This document shows positions 1 through 7,456 of a DNA stretch of 64,000 nt, piece by piece. This DNA is from an uncultured Psychromonas sp. (GTDB lineage: Bacteria; Pseudomonadota; Gammaproteobacteria; Enterobacterales; Psychromonadaceae): positions 1 to 64,000 of the forward strand of contig NZ_CANLFB010000014.1 of NCBI RefSeq assembly GCF_947489755.1, given 5' to 3'. Under the pieces are notes generated by a model. That model worked only from the letters and a program-made list of their open reading frames with translations, did not search any database and had not been told where the DNA came from. Within the stretch, counting starts at the first letter, position 1; every line of letters starts with the position of its first letter. The position numbers and the translations under genes were made by a program.

Positions 1-48
1 GGTGTTTAAAATCATCTAAAAATAGATATCCAGTAGCTAAAAGCAAAT

Positions 49-96
49 ATGCCGTTCACCTTAAGTGAACGGCATTACGCCGAAGGGCGCTTTTTT
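49..96 (+). terminator. Rho-independent terminator of a gene left of the window
   Basis: Two consecutive hairpins: an 11-bp stem at 49-59/65-75, then a short GC stem at 78-81/86-89 followed by six Ts (91-96). The T-run suits a plus-strand transcript. In many gammaproteobacteria recN-bamE converges on rnfH at this point, so this may end bamE; that gene itself is outside the window. Confidence 0.6.
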
Positions 97-182
97 GCAG
101 ATAACTTTATAGGTAACTTTACAGATAATAGTAGATATCGGAGATATGAGTTTCACTAATAATTTTTAGGCTTCGTTACGCA

Positions 183-482
183 CTAACTCTTTTGAGCTTG
201 CTTTGCTTTTTCAGCACGTAACTTACGCATTTCTTTTGGATCTGCTGTTAATGGACGATAAATTTCAATACGATCGCCTTGTTTAACAATATTTTCTAAT
301 TTATCTGGTTTACTAAAAATACCAACAACGGCTTCGCTTGGGATAATCTCTGGAAAGTGTTTAACAATACCCGACAACTTAATGCAGTTTTCTATCGTCG
401 TGCCGCTAGGTACTTTTAATGATAACAATACTTGCTTATGAGGAAGGCCGTAAACGACTTCTATATCAATTAACTGATTCAT
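183..482 (-). CDS. rnfH: RnfH/RatB family ubiquitin-fold protein
   Basis: 99-aa protein of the RnfH (UPF0125, E. coli YfjF/RatB) family, a small beta-grasp protein of uncertain function. Its name comes from proximity to rnf genes in other bacteria. Family features seen are the N-terminal IDIEVVYGLP stretch, a central VGIFSK segment, and the GDRIEIYRPLTADPKEMRK C-terminal motif, followed by a basic tail. It lies just downstream of ratA on the same strand (67 nt gap), the conserved ratA-ratB arrangement beside smpB. The length is normal for the family. The biological role is not settled by the sequence. Confidence 0.9.
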   Translation of the reverse strand: MNQLIDIEVVYGLPHKQVLLSLKVPSGTTIENCIKLSGIVKHFPEIIPSEAVVGIFSKPDKLENIVKQGDRIEIYRPLTADPKEMRKLRAEKAKQAQKS

Positions 483-549
483 ATCTTACCTCTTCATACT
501 ATTAACTTTACTATTTCACTTAAATAATCAGTTTTAAATTTAGCTGAAA

Positions 550-987
550 TTAACGGATGCCGTAAACCGTTTTAGCTCTATTAGAAAAAGATTTCACCAT
601 TGAACCAACTAATTCGTGAAAAATACGACCAAAAGCTAATTCAATAATTGAACTGCTAAATTCAAACTCTAAATCTAAACTTACTTTACACGCTTGTTCA
701 TCTAATTGAGTGAAGGTCCAACCGCCTGTTAAATGCTTGAAAGGGCCTTCAACCAAATTCATTGCAATTGATTGCCCTGAAACAAGTGTATTCTCAGTGA
801 CAAACGTCTGACTAATACCTGCTTTAGAGACTTTAATGGACGCTTTCATTAAATTAGCCTGATCGACTAATACTGACGTTTCACTGCAACCAGGTAAAAA
901 CTCTGGATAAGCATTCACATCGTTCACTAATTGATACATTTCTTGTGCGCTATACATCAACAGTGCGCTACGTGATACTTGAGCCAT
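550..987 (-). CDS. ratA: RatA-type START/SRPBCC-domain protein
   Basis: 145-aa single-domain SRPBCC (START-like, Coq10-type) protein, the length typical of RatA/YfjG. Hallmarks are the N-terminal VSRSALLMYSAQEMYQLVNDV segment with YPEFLPGC after it, and a C-terminal helix FHELVGSMVKSFSNRAKTVYG. E. coli RatA was described as a toxin that blocks 70S ribosome association, while the Coq10-like fold also suggests a ubiquinone or lipid-binding role; the sequence cannot decide between these. It is divergent from smpB (about 140 nt between starts) and probably cotranscribed with rnfH. Confidence 0.9.
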   Translation of the reverse strand: MAQVSRSALLMYSAQEMYQLVNDVNAYPEFLPGCSETSVLVDQANLMKASIKVSKAGISQTFVTENTLVSGQSIAMNLVEGPFKHLTGGWTFTQLDEQACKVSLDLEFEFSSSIIELAFGRIFHELVGSMVKSFSNRAKTVYGIR

Positions 988-1126
988 GTTTTACCTCGTT
1001 TAAAAAGGGGTATCTTACACGATGCATTGCTTGAACTGAAAAAAAATAGCAAAAAATGCTTGTAAATGAGTGACTTTTCAACAAATCAAATAGCCATTTA
1101 AAAAAACAAACTTTATAATGCAGGCT

Positions 1127-1612
1127 ATGGCTAAAAAAAACGCAAAACCAAAAAACAACGACAATACGATTGCACGCAACAAACGTGCTTCTCATGAATA
1201 CCACTTAGAAGAACGCTTTGAAGCGGGAATTGAGTTACAAGGTTGGGAAGTAAAATCTTTACGTGCAGGTAAAGCAAATATTGCAGATAGTTATATCTTC
1301 TTAAAAAATGGAGAGGCTTTTTTACTTAATGCAACTTTTCCACCATTACTTGCTGCATCATCGCACGTAGTTTGTGATCCTTTACGTTATCGTAAATTAT
1401 TACTTAAACGCCGTGAACTTGATAACTTAGTGGGTAAAGTTGAACGTCAGGGGTACTCTATTATTCCAATTTCACTGTATTGGAAACATGCATGGGTAAA
1501 AATCTCGTTTGCTTTAGCAAAAGGTAAGCAAGATCATGACAAACGCCATGATGTTAAAGATCGTGAATGGCAAGTCCAAAAAGAACGTATGATGAAACAT
1601 AGCGTTCGATAA
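1127..1612 (+). CDS. smpB: SsrA-binding protein SmpB
   Basis: 161-aa SmpB, the protein partner that loads tmRNA onto stalled ribosomes. The conserved core is visible: [18 protein letters not shown], the [14 protein letters not shown] tmRNA-binding segment, and the C-terminal [12 protein letters not shown] followed by a basic tail that folds into the empty mRNA channel. I chose the ATG at 1127 (start MAKKNAKP), as in homologues; an in-frame ATG at 1118 would add three residues. The gene sits immediately upstream of ssrA, so both trans-translation components are adjacent. A perfect 11-bp hairpin follows at 1632-1657. Confidence 0.96.
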   Translation: MAKKNAKPKNNDNTIARNKRASHEYHLEERFEAGIELQGWEVKSLRAGKANIADSYIFLKNGEAFLLNATFPPLLAASSHVVCDPLRYRKLLLKRRELDNLVGKVERQGYSIIPISLYWKHAWVKISFALAKGKQDHDKRHDVKDREWQVQKERMMKHSVR

Positions 1613-1631
1613 ACAAGCAGTTAGCAAACAA

Positions 1632-1657
1632 GATGCAAGATAATACTATCTTGCATC
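1632..1657 (+). terminator. Hairpin between smpB and ssrA
   Basis: Perfect 11-bp stem (1632-1642/1647-1657) with a 4-nt loop, 19 nt after the smpB stop. Only a weak T-rich stretch follows, so it could be a leaky terminator or an mRNA-end stabiliser. Confidence 0.5.
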
Positions 1658-1707
1658 ACTTAGCTTTGTTAGACTTAACTTGTTGGTGATTTATCACTAA
1701 CCACTGT

Positions 1708-2061
1708 GGGGATGATTTAGGACTCGACGAGATTCTTGAAACCCAAGGTGCATGCCGAGGTGGCGGTTGGCCTCGTAAAAAGCCGCCAACGTTATAGTTG
1801 CAAACGACTCTAACTACTCTCTAGCAGCTTAGGCTAGCTAGCCTTCCACCCGCGCTTTTCCAATGGGTAGGGATTCGGAAGGTCATTTACATCGGATAGC
1901 GAGGGAACCTTGTTCGAGGGTGAACCGCGAAATAGTATCGGACTCGCTTTTTAATATCCTGTCAGTTGGAGATTAACGAGTTAACCAAATAACTGACTAA
2001 GCATGTAGTACCGAGGATGTAGGTTTTTCGGACGGGGGTTCGACTCCCCCCATCTCCACCA
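1708..2061 (+). ncRNA. ssrA: tmRNA (transfer-messenger RNA)
   Basis: One-piece tmRNA of about 354 nt. The 5' tRNA-like end begins GGGGATGATTTAGGACTCGA and the 3' end carries a T-arm (GGGGGTTCGACTCCCCC) and an encoded CCA at 2059-2061. The tag reading frame starts at the resume codon GCA at 1800 and reads ANDSNYSLAA, ending with TAG at 1830-1832. With the alanine charged on tmRNA this gives an AANDSNYSLAA tag, whose LAA end is the usual ClpXP degron. The conserved blocks on both sides of the tag and before the 3' domain (GACTAAGCATGTAGTACCGA) match enterobacterial tmRNA closely. Confidence 0.97.
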
Positions 2062-2089
2062 CCTACTGGTCTATAGATGACCACTAAAG

Positions 2090-2129
2090 ACCCGCAAGGC
2101 CAGTTAAAATAGGCCTTGCGGGTTTTTTT
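2090..2129 (+). terminator. ssrA: ssrA terminator
   Basis: A perfect 12-bp GC-rich stem (2090-2101/2112-2123) is followed by a run of seven Ts. It lies 28 nt after the mature tmRNA 3' end, a strong intrinsic terminator. Confidence 0.93.
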
Positions 2130-2416
2130 ATGTCTGTGGCATTCTACCCTGTCCAGTGACATCTACGATTTAAAGTAGTACGGTAAGTAGTACCGAATAC
2201 TTATATGAAGGTTGTACTACTTATGGTAAGAAAAAAGTTTTAAGAATATTAAATAGTCTTAAAACTATGTTGTAGATATTTAGCATTCGGTTCAATTACT
2301 CTTATTTTCTATTATTAGTAGAGCTCTTGTTCATGAATTCACCTTGTTTTGTATATAGTGGTCAAGTCAATCTAGTTTTTTGTTAAATTAATGTTTTTTA
2401 AATTAGGTGAGATTTA
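2130..2416. other. AT-rich spacer after ssrA
   Basis: Nearly 290 bp without a convincing gene. I looked for a second copy of the ssrA 3' end, as would be left by an integrated element, and saw none here or up to 3.1 kb. Confidence 0.5.
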
Positions 2417-2785
2417 ATGGATATAGAGAGTGGAGAAGGTTTCAATAAGCAGAGAAGTAATGATTATTTAGACATGTGTATAAGTTATCGTTTTAATTAT
2501 TCAGTTAAATACGAACTCGAAAAAAGGGCTACAGAATTACAAAATACACATTTCGAATGTGAGTATCCTTTTACTAAGAGAGAACATTGGGGCTTACCAG
2601 ATTATCCGCCCACGGTATTGAATCATGTCACTATTTTTTTCTTTATCTTGTTAATATTTCCTTTGATATTAATGTTTATGCCATTTGGTATTTGTTTAGC
2701 TTATTATAATTATTTAAAATTAAAATCGAGTTTTAGGAAAATGTTTCTTGAATACAAGTATAGATATTTAAACGGGGAACGCTGA
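2417..2785 (+). CDS. Small hypothetical membrane protein
   Basis: 122-aa protein that I do not recognise. The first ~65 residues are polar and charged. Residues ~68-98 form one long or two short hydrophobic segments (a VTIFFFILLIF stretch, then LMFMPFGICLAYY), and the C-terminus is basic and aromatic. This suggests a membrane-anchored protein with a cytoplasmic tail. The ATG is preceded by AGGTGAG, an acceptable ribosome-binding site. It is isolated, AT-rich and located after ssrA, a common site of gene acquisition, but no integrase or repeat supports an island. Confidence 0.5.
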   Translation: MDIESGEGFNKQRSNDYLDMCISYRFNYSVKYELEKRATELQNTHFECEYPFTKREHWGLPDYPPTVLNHVTIFFFILLIFPLILMFMPFGICLAYYNYLKLKSSFRKMFLEYKYRYLNGER

Positions 2786-3078
2786 GTGGCATATTTTATG
2801 TCATGATAGAAATAAATTGGCAGATCTTGATTTGCAAAATGATTCGATCTTTCTACTGTGAAGGAGTTTATGGCAGAGACAGTGTTAAATTTTTCGTATA
2901 CGTTTAATCGATACTTAATTTTATACTATATTTAGTTTTATACTATCGTTTTAGGTTAACTCAAACTAATGACAGAATTAAAAATAAATGATGTATTCTA
3001 ATGGATAGATTTTTAAGTAATATCTTTTAAGCCACCTATTACTTTTATTAGCTTTCCATTGATTTAATGCCATTATCA

Positions 3079-4011
3079 CTAAACTAAAAATGTTGCGTAA
3101 AAAGGCAACATAATAAGAAAGACTACTGAGCTCATTACCCAGCATGAATTAGCTAAATCTTGATCTAATTTGTAGATAGAAGCAGGTAAAATCACAATAA
3201 ACGCGATTGGCATGGTTGCTATGAGAACAGCGATTTGTAGAATTAACCCATCATAAGCGCCTGCTTGCCCGGTTAATACGACTAAACAATAGGCGATAAC
3301 CGGTAAGAACATTTGTTTAGACAATGATAATGCCAACGCAATTTTCCAGTGTTGTAAGATAGTTTTAAACCGAAACACTAATCCAACCGATATCATCATA
3401 GAGAAGGTACCTAACGGTATTAACACCGAAGTGACATCTTTAAACCAATCTGGACGAACCACTTCCGTAAAATTCAATGTTGCACCTAAGGTTAAAGCGG
3501 TAAACATCGCTTGTAACGTTGGATCTTTCCAAAGCGCTCGTTTCTTAATGTTTTTTAATGTTGAAAAGCGTTCTGCGTAAGGAAATAAAAAGCCAAAATA
3601 AATGAATTCTTCTAATAATTTAAATAGCGGTACTAATGCAAATGCAGTTTCTCCAAGGTAGACGAACACCACTAACGAACCTATCGCGCTTATATTAGTA
3701 AAGGCGCCTGCAGGAGCAACGACGGCACGTTGTATGTCTGGTAATCGAAAGTATTTTGACACTAACCAACCAATTAAAAATCCCGATAGTATTATAGCTG
3801 AGCCAATAATAGGCAGCCAAATTAAGCGCCAGCTCTGGAGTTCTAATTGCCAGATGGCAAGCATGACGGATAATGGAATAGTGAAGCGCATCGCTAGAAA
3901 GGTGGTGAACAGCTTGATTTTATCTAAATTGGTCGATGCTTTACGATATAAGGTTTGACCCGTTAAAAAACCTAGAAGAATAACGAGAAATATAAATATG
4001 ATTGTCGACAT
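3079..4011 (-). CDS. AEC family transporter (auxin efflux carrier-like)
   Basis: 310-aa polytopic inner-membrane protein of the AEC (auxin efflux carrier, TC 2.A.69) family, with about ten hydrophobic segments in two halves separated by a charged stretch near residues 150-165. Bacterial members export or exchange small organic acids or amino acids such as malate. The sequence does not identify the substrate. A good ribosome-binding site (GAGGAT) precedes the ATG. It is monocistronic, with no same-strand neighbour closer than 300 bp. Confidence 0.8.
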   Translation of the reverse strand: MSTIIFIFLVILLGFLTGQTLYRKASTNLDKIKLFTTFLAMRFTIPLSVMLAIWQLELQSWRLIWLPIIGSAIILSGFLIGWLVSKYFRLPDIQRAVVAPAGAFTNISAIGSLVVFVYLGETAFALVPLFKLLEEFIYFGFLFPYAERFSTLKNIKKRALWKDPTLQAMFTALTLGATLNFTEVVRPDWFKDVTSVLIPLGTFSMMISVGLVFRFKTILQHWKIALALSLSKQMFLPVIAYCLVVLTGQAGAYDGLILQIAVLIATMPIAFIVILPASIYKLDQDLANSCWVMSSVVFLIMLPFYATFLV

Positions 4012-4315
4012 CGTTGATCCTCGTTGTGAATAATAGGTTTATTTAAACGATAGTTGGTTAGTTTAAGGTAGTAACTGTGCAAGTTAATCGCGTAATTGAT
4101 TGTGTAGGTTAATCGTTTAAGCTAATAGTGCAGAAGTATATGAAAGCAAAAGGGTAAAGTATAGAGAAGCAGCCTCCATTTAACCTCAATCAGATAGCTT
4201 TAACGCAAGTCTGTGATGATGGATGATAAATTAAGCATGGGTCTTAACTGTTCATTTGTATTTTAGTTTAATAGGTTGTTTAATAGGCAATTTACTACAT
4301 AATTCAATGCATCAT
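4012..4315. other. Intergenic spacer
   Basis: About 300 bp between two minus-strand genes. It should hold the AEC transporter promoter and the 3' untranslated region of the next gene. I see no RNA gene, repeat or clear terminator. Confidence 0.4.
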
Positions 4316-5251
4316 TCAAAATAATGATAAATTACCCTCATATTGAAAGTACCTCGGTTGTTGAGTTATAGGGTCTATGAACTTGAGCTCTTTAGCCAAT
4401 AATTGCAATGGCGCTGAATAATCATCTTCTGATAACGGTTGTAAATGAGGGTAGTATTTATCATTTACTATTGGCCAACCTAATGATTGCATGTGCACGC
4501 GTAATTGATGTGTTTTACCTGTTACTGGGGTTAGTTCAAATAAAGCCTGTTGAGTCGTTTGTTGTATGCATTTTATAATAGAGTGACTGTTAGCTTCTCC
4601 TTCAGTAATGCGCATTGTAAAACGTGGTTCACTGTTTTCTATACGATTGTTGACCTGCCATTCTTTATCGATTAAAACCTGACCTTTTGTAATATTCACC
4701 ACGGCTTGATAGGTTTTGAGTATTCTCTTATTTTCAAATAAATCATGGTAGAGCGCTCGCGAGTCAGTATTAACGGAGAACATCACTAATCCTGCAGTGA
4801 CTCTGTCTAAACGATGCAATGCTTGTAAAGTGTTAATACCTGTTCGCTCACGTAAACGGTTTTGTAAACATTCATTCACATACTGTCCGCCGGGCGTAAC
4901 AGCAAGAAAGTGCGGTTTATAGGCAACTAAAATATGTTGGTCTTGAAATAATATGCTTTCCGAAAATGGAACAATAGGTTCGTTTTCAACCTCTCTGTAA
5001 TAATAAATGCGTTGTTGAGGCTGAAAAGGTGATTGCATGGTTAACAATGAACCATCATGATAATGGACCTTGCCATCATTAATACGTTGTTGCCAAATAT
5101 TAGCTGAAACATAAGGGAATTTAATAAGTAGATATTCAAATACAGTGGTGGCGCCAGGGTTAACGATAGGCAAACTCAGTTTTGAAGGGGATTGTGATAT
5201 TGCCATTGAGTTACCTAAATTATCTACTATAACATGGGTTACTTTCTTCAT
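4316..5251 (-). CDS. RluA-family RNA pseudouridine synthase
   Basis: 311-aa pseudouridine synthase of the RluA/RluC/RluD/TruC family, which isomerises uridine in rRNA or tRNA. The catalytic motif LHRLDRVTAGLVMFS is present (Asp is the nucleophile), with the downstream GKTHQLRVHMQSLGWPI motif. The N-terminal ~90 residues include a VSANIWQQRINDGKVHYHDG segment resembling an S4-like RNA-binding region. It matches a longer uncharacterised RluA subgroup rather than RluA itself, which is encoded divergently right beside it. The target RNA position cannot be named from the sequence. Confidence 0.82.
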   Translation of the reverse strand: MKKVTHVIVDNLGNSMAISQSPSKLSLPIVNPGATTVFEYLLIKFPYVSANIWQQRINDGKVHYHDGSLLTMQSPFQPQQRIYYYREVENEPIVPFSESILFQDQHILVAYKPHFLAVTPGGQYVNECLQNRLRERTGINTLQALHRLDRVTAGLVMFSVNTDSRALYHDLFENKRILKTYQAVVNITKGQVLIDKEWQVNNRIENSEPRFTMRITEGEANSHSIIKCIQQTTQQALFELTPVTGKTHQLRVHMQSLGWPIVNDKYYPHLQPLSEDDYSAPLQLLAKELKFIDPITQQPRYFQYEGNLSLF

Positions 5252-5390
5252 TCATTAGCAATTAATAATAGAATACCCATCTCTATTACTAGCTGATATG
5301 ACGATGCCTACAAAGAGGCGTTTCATTGATTGAAAAATTAGTGGTAAATGGTATCTTTGCCACTTGTTTAAACAACTGATTGGCAAACTA

Positions 5391-6068
5391 ATGAATGACT
5401 TTCTGTATAACCCGCCTACTGAACCTTGGTTAGATACGATCTATAAAGATAAAGATATGATTGTGTTTAATAAACCCGCTGGGATTTTGTCCGTACCAGG
5501 GCGAGATATTGAACGTCATGACAGTATGTACAGCCGTTTGCTAACATTACATCCTGATAGCCATACGGTACATCGTTTAGATTTAGCAACATCTGGTGTG
5601 ATTATTTTTGCATTACGTAAGGATGCAGAAAGGGCATTAAAAATACAGTTTCAAGAACGTGAAACGAAGAAAATCTATTATGCTCGCGTATTTGGTCACG
5701 TTAAAGAAGAGAAGGGCTGTATCGATTTTCCATTAAGTAAAGATACAGACAATCCACCTAAACATAAGATCGACTTAAAGGCCGGTAAGCTTTGTAAAAC
5801 ATTTTATGAAGTGGTGAGTTATGGCGAACAAAGTACATTAGTTAAGTTGATGCCGGTGACAGGGCGCACTCACCAATTACGTTTGCACATGATGGCAATT
5901 GGTCACCCTATTTTAGGCGATGACTTTTATGCCGACCCCGTAGCATTAGCCTTGTCTCCTCGTTTGTTATTACACGCAAGCAAGATTTCAATTCAACACC
6001 CTTACACTAAAAAAACAGTGTGCTTCAAAACGGACGTCCCTTTTATTACGCCTGTAAACGGCCAATAA
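5391..6068 (+). CDS. rluA: Dual-specificity rRNA/tRNA pseudouridine synthase RluA
   Basis: 225-aa RluA. In E. coli this enzyme makes pseudouridine 746 in 23S rRNA and 32 in several tRNAs. It is collinear with the E. coli enzyme: YNPPTEPWLDTIYKD at the N-terminus, NKPAGILSVPGR, the catalytic VHRLDLATSGVIIFAL, GRTHQLRLHMMAIGHPILGD, and the ending LLLHASKISIQHP. I chose the ATG at 5391, which aligns with the E. coli start; an upstream in-frame TTG at 5364 is less likely. A bidirectional-looking terminator at 6173-6210 separates it from convergent folE2. Confidence 0.93.
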   Translation: MNDFLYNPPTEPWLDTIYKDKDMIVFNKPAGILSVPGRDIERHDSMYSRLLTLHPDSHTVHRLDLATSGVIIFALRKDAERALKIQFQERETKKIYYARVFGHVKEEKGCIDFPLSKDTDNPPKHKIDLKAGKLCKTFYEVVSYGEQSTLVKLMPVTGRTHQLRLHMMAIGHPILGDDFYADPVALALSPRLLLHASKISIQHPYTKKTVCFKTDVPFITPVNGQ

Positions 6069-6172
6069 TTTTTATATTTAACTTTCTAGTTCCTATAGAT
6101 ATAAAAAATTACTATTGCATTGAATATTGATTGTTCGCTTTAAGTTATCAGGTTAATTATGCTGTGCACAAT

Positions 6173-6210
6173 AAAAAGCCCTTAGTCATTACTGATTAAG
6201 GGCTTTTTTA
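6173..6210. terminator. Bidirectional terminator between rluA and folE2
   Basis: A 12-bp stem (6173-6184/6197-6208) has A/T runs on both sides, so it can end transcripts from both convergent genes. Confidence 0.88.
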
Positions 6211-6254
6211 TTATTTTATACTGAGTATTCAGTGTTATAAAAACTTATAAAGCT

Positions 6255-7175
6255 CTAAGCTTTGTAACCGTCTTTAATACCTTTAGTGGTGACTGATACT
6301 GCATCATGAGCATGTAAACTTTCGTAATGGTTCACGCGTAACCAAAAATCAGAGAACTGTGTTTGTTGATTTAATGCGAATTGTAATTGACGCGCAGCAT
6401 CTTCACAGAACATTAAATTTTGACCGTTTAGACGTGCAAATTCTTGCTCATCTTCACGTTTAACAGCTGCTTGCACAGGTGTTTTTAATGTTGCTTCAAT
6501 TAAGTCGATTAATGCAATAATTGGAAAGTTATCTGCAGAATCACTGAGTTTTGCTTTAACTTGAGCCACACTACGTTGGCTATGTGGGGTTGCCACAATA
6601 CCTTGTGTAGAGCCTAACCAATCAACAATATCTTCTTTTACAACACTTTCTTGCTGCTCATATTGCTTGCTAAAAGCTTCTTGGATTAGCTGACGTGCTA
6701 ATGCCGCTGAACATGGGCAAGTCGAAGAGTAAGGTACATCGACTTGTAATTCAAAATCGAATTTACCATCAATTAAACGTCCAATAATCACTACTGGGTA
6801 AGCTTTCCAGCCACGTTTTTCACTGATTAACGATTTACGACGTAAGTTATAATCGAACTCAACTTTTACAAAAGCTTCTGTACTTAAATCAATATGGCTT
6901 TCAATAAATCCATTTAATAATGTCGTTAATGTTTGCAGCGTTAGTTCTGATTCCGTAGAAAGCTGATCTAATTGCAAATACAAACGCGACATGTGAATGC
7001 CTTTTGCTTGCGGGTCACCTAGGTTTACAAATAACTCAACCTTTGCACTAACTTGTTGGGCAGGGTAGTTATCTGTTTGTACCATCAGTGGTAACTCAAT
7101 ATTACTCATACCTACGCGGTCAAGCGTACCTTCAGTTTGAGCTTGTGCACTATTTGCGATATCTGGCATTGCCAT
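6255..7175 (-). CDS. folE2: GTP cyclohydrolase FolE2 (type IB)
   Basis: 306-aa type IB GTP cyclohydrolase, which converts GTP to dihydroneopterin triphosphate for folate and queuosine synthesis. The family hallmark is the metal-binding cysteine in [16 protein letters not shown]; the N-terminal [11 protein letters not shown] and the C-terminal [17 protein letters not shown] motif are also present. FolE2 is metal-promiscuous and in some bacteria is induced by Zur when zinc is low. I found no clear Zur box upstream. The ribosome-binding site is AAGGGAG. Confidence 0.95.
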   Translation of the reverse strand: MAMPDIANSAQAQTEGTLDRVGMSNIELPLMVQTDNYPAQQVSAKVELFVNLGDPQAKGIHMSRLYLQLDQLSTESELTLQTLTTLLNGFIESHIDLSTEAFVKVEFDYNLRRKSLISEKRGWKAYPVVIIGRLIDGKFDFELQVDVPYSSTCPCSAALARQLIQEAFSKQYEQQESVVKEDIVDWLGSTQGIVATPHSQRSVAQVKAKLSDSADNFPIIALIDLIEATLKTPVQAAVKREDEQEFARLNGQNLMFCEDAARQLQFALNQQTQFSDFWLRVNHYESLHAHDAVSVTTKGIKDGYKA

Positions 7176-7456
7176 TCAATAAGGCTCCCTTCAACATGCT
7201 TTACATGGATAGATGATTATGAAATTGAGGACGCATTATAAACGGGTTATGGAAAATTAAAAACCATGAAATACAATGGTTTTAACTAAGTGGTTGATAA
7301 TTTATCCCTATGATTTATAAATGACAAAGCTTCGCGGGCGAATTCAGCTTAAAATAAGGTAATTAAATCTTTGATCAAGATTGGATCAAGGTTAAACAGC
7401 GAATAGTTGGTACAATGCAAAAATCAGTAATTCAGCCATTATCATTGTGAGGTTAT

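Noticed and set aside
968-1204. 78-codon minus-strand ORF between ratA and smpB
   Set aside because: It overlaps the smpB start and the divergent promoters, with no similarity to known proteins.
1962-2162. 66-codon minus-strand ORF
   Set aside because: It is the complement of the tmRNA 3' half and its terminator.
2062-3078. Integrated island at the ssrA 3' end
   Set aside because: No integrase and no second copy of the ssrA 3' sequence were found; only one small unknown gene lies there.
7176-7300. Zur box upstream of folE2
   Set aside because: No GTTATAATATAAC-like palindrome was found, only a TATAAT-type -10.
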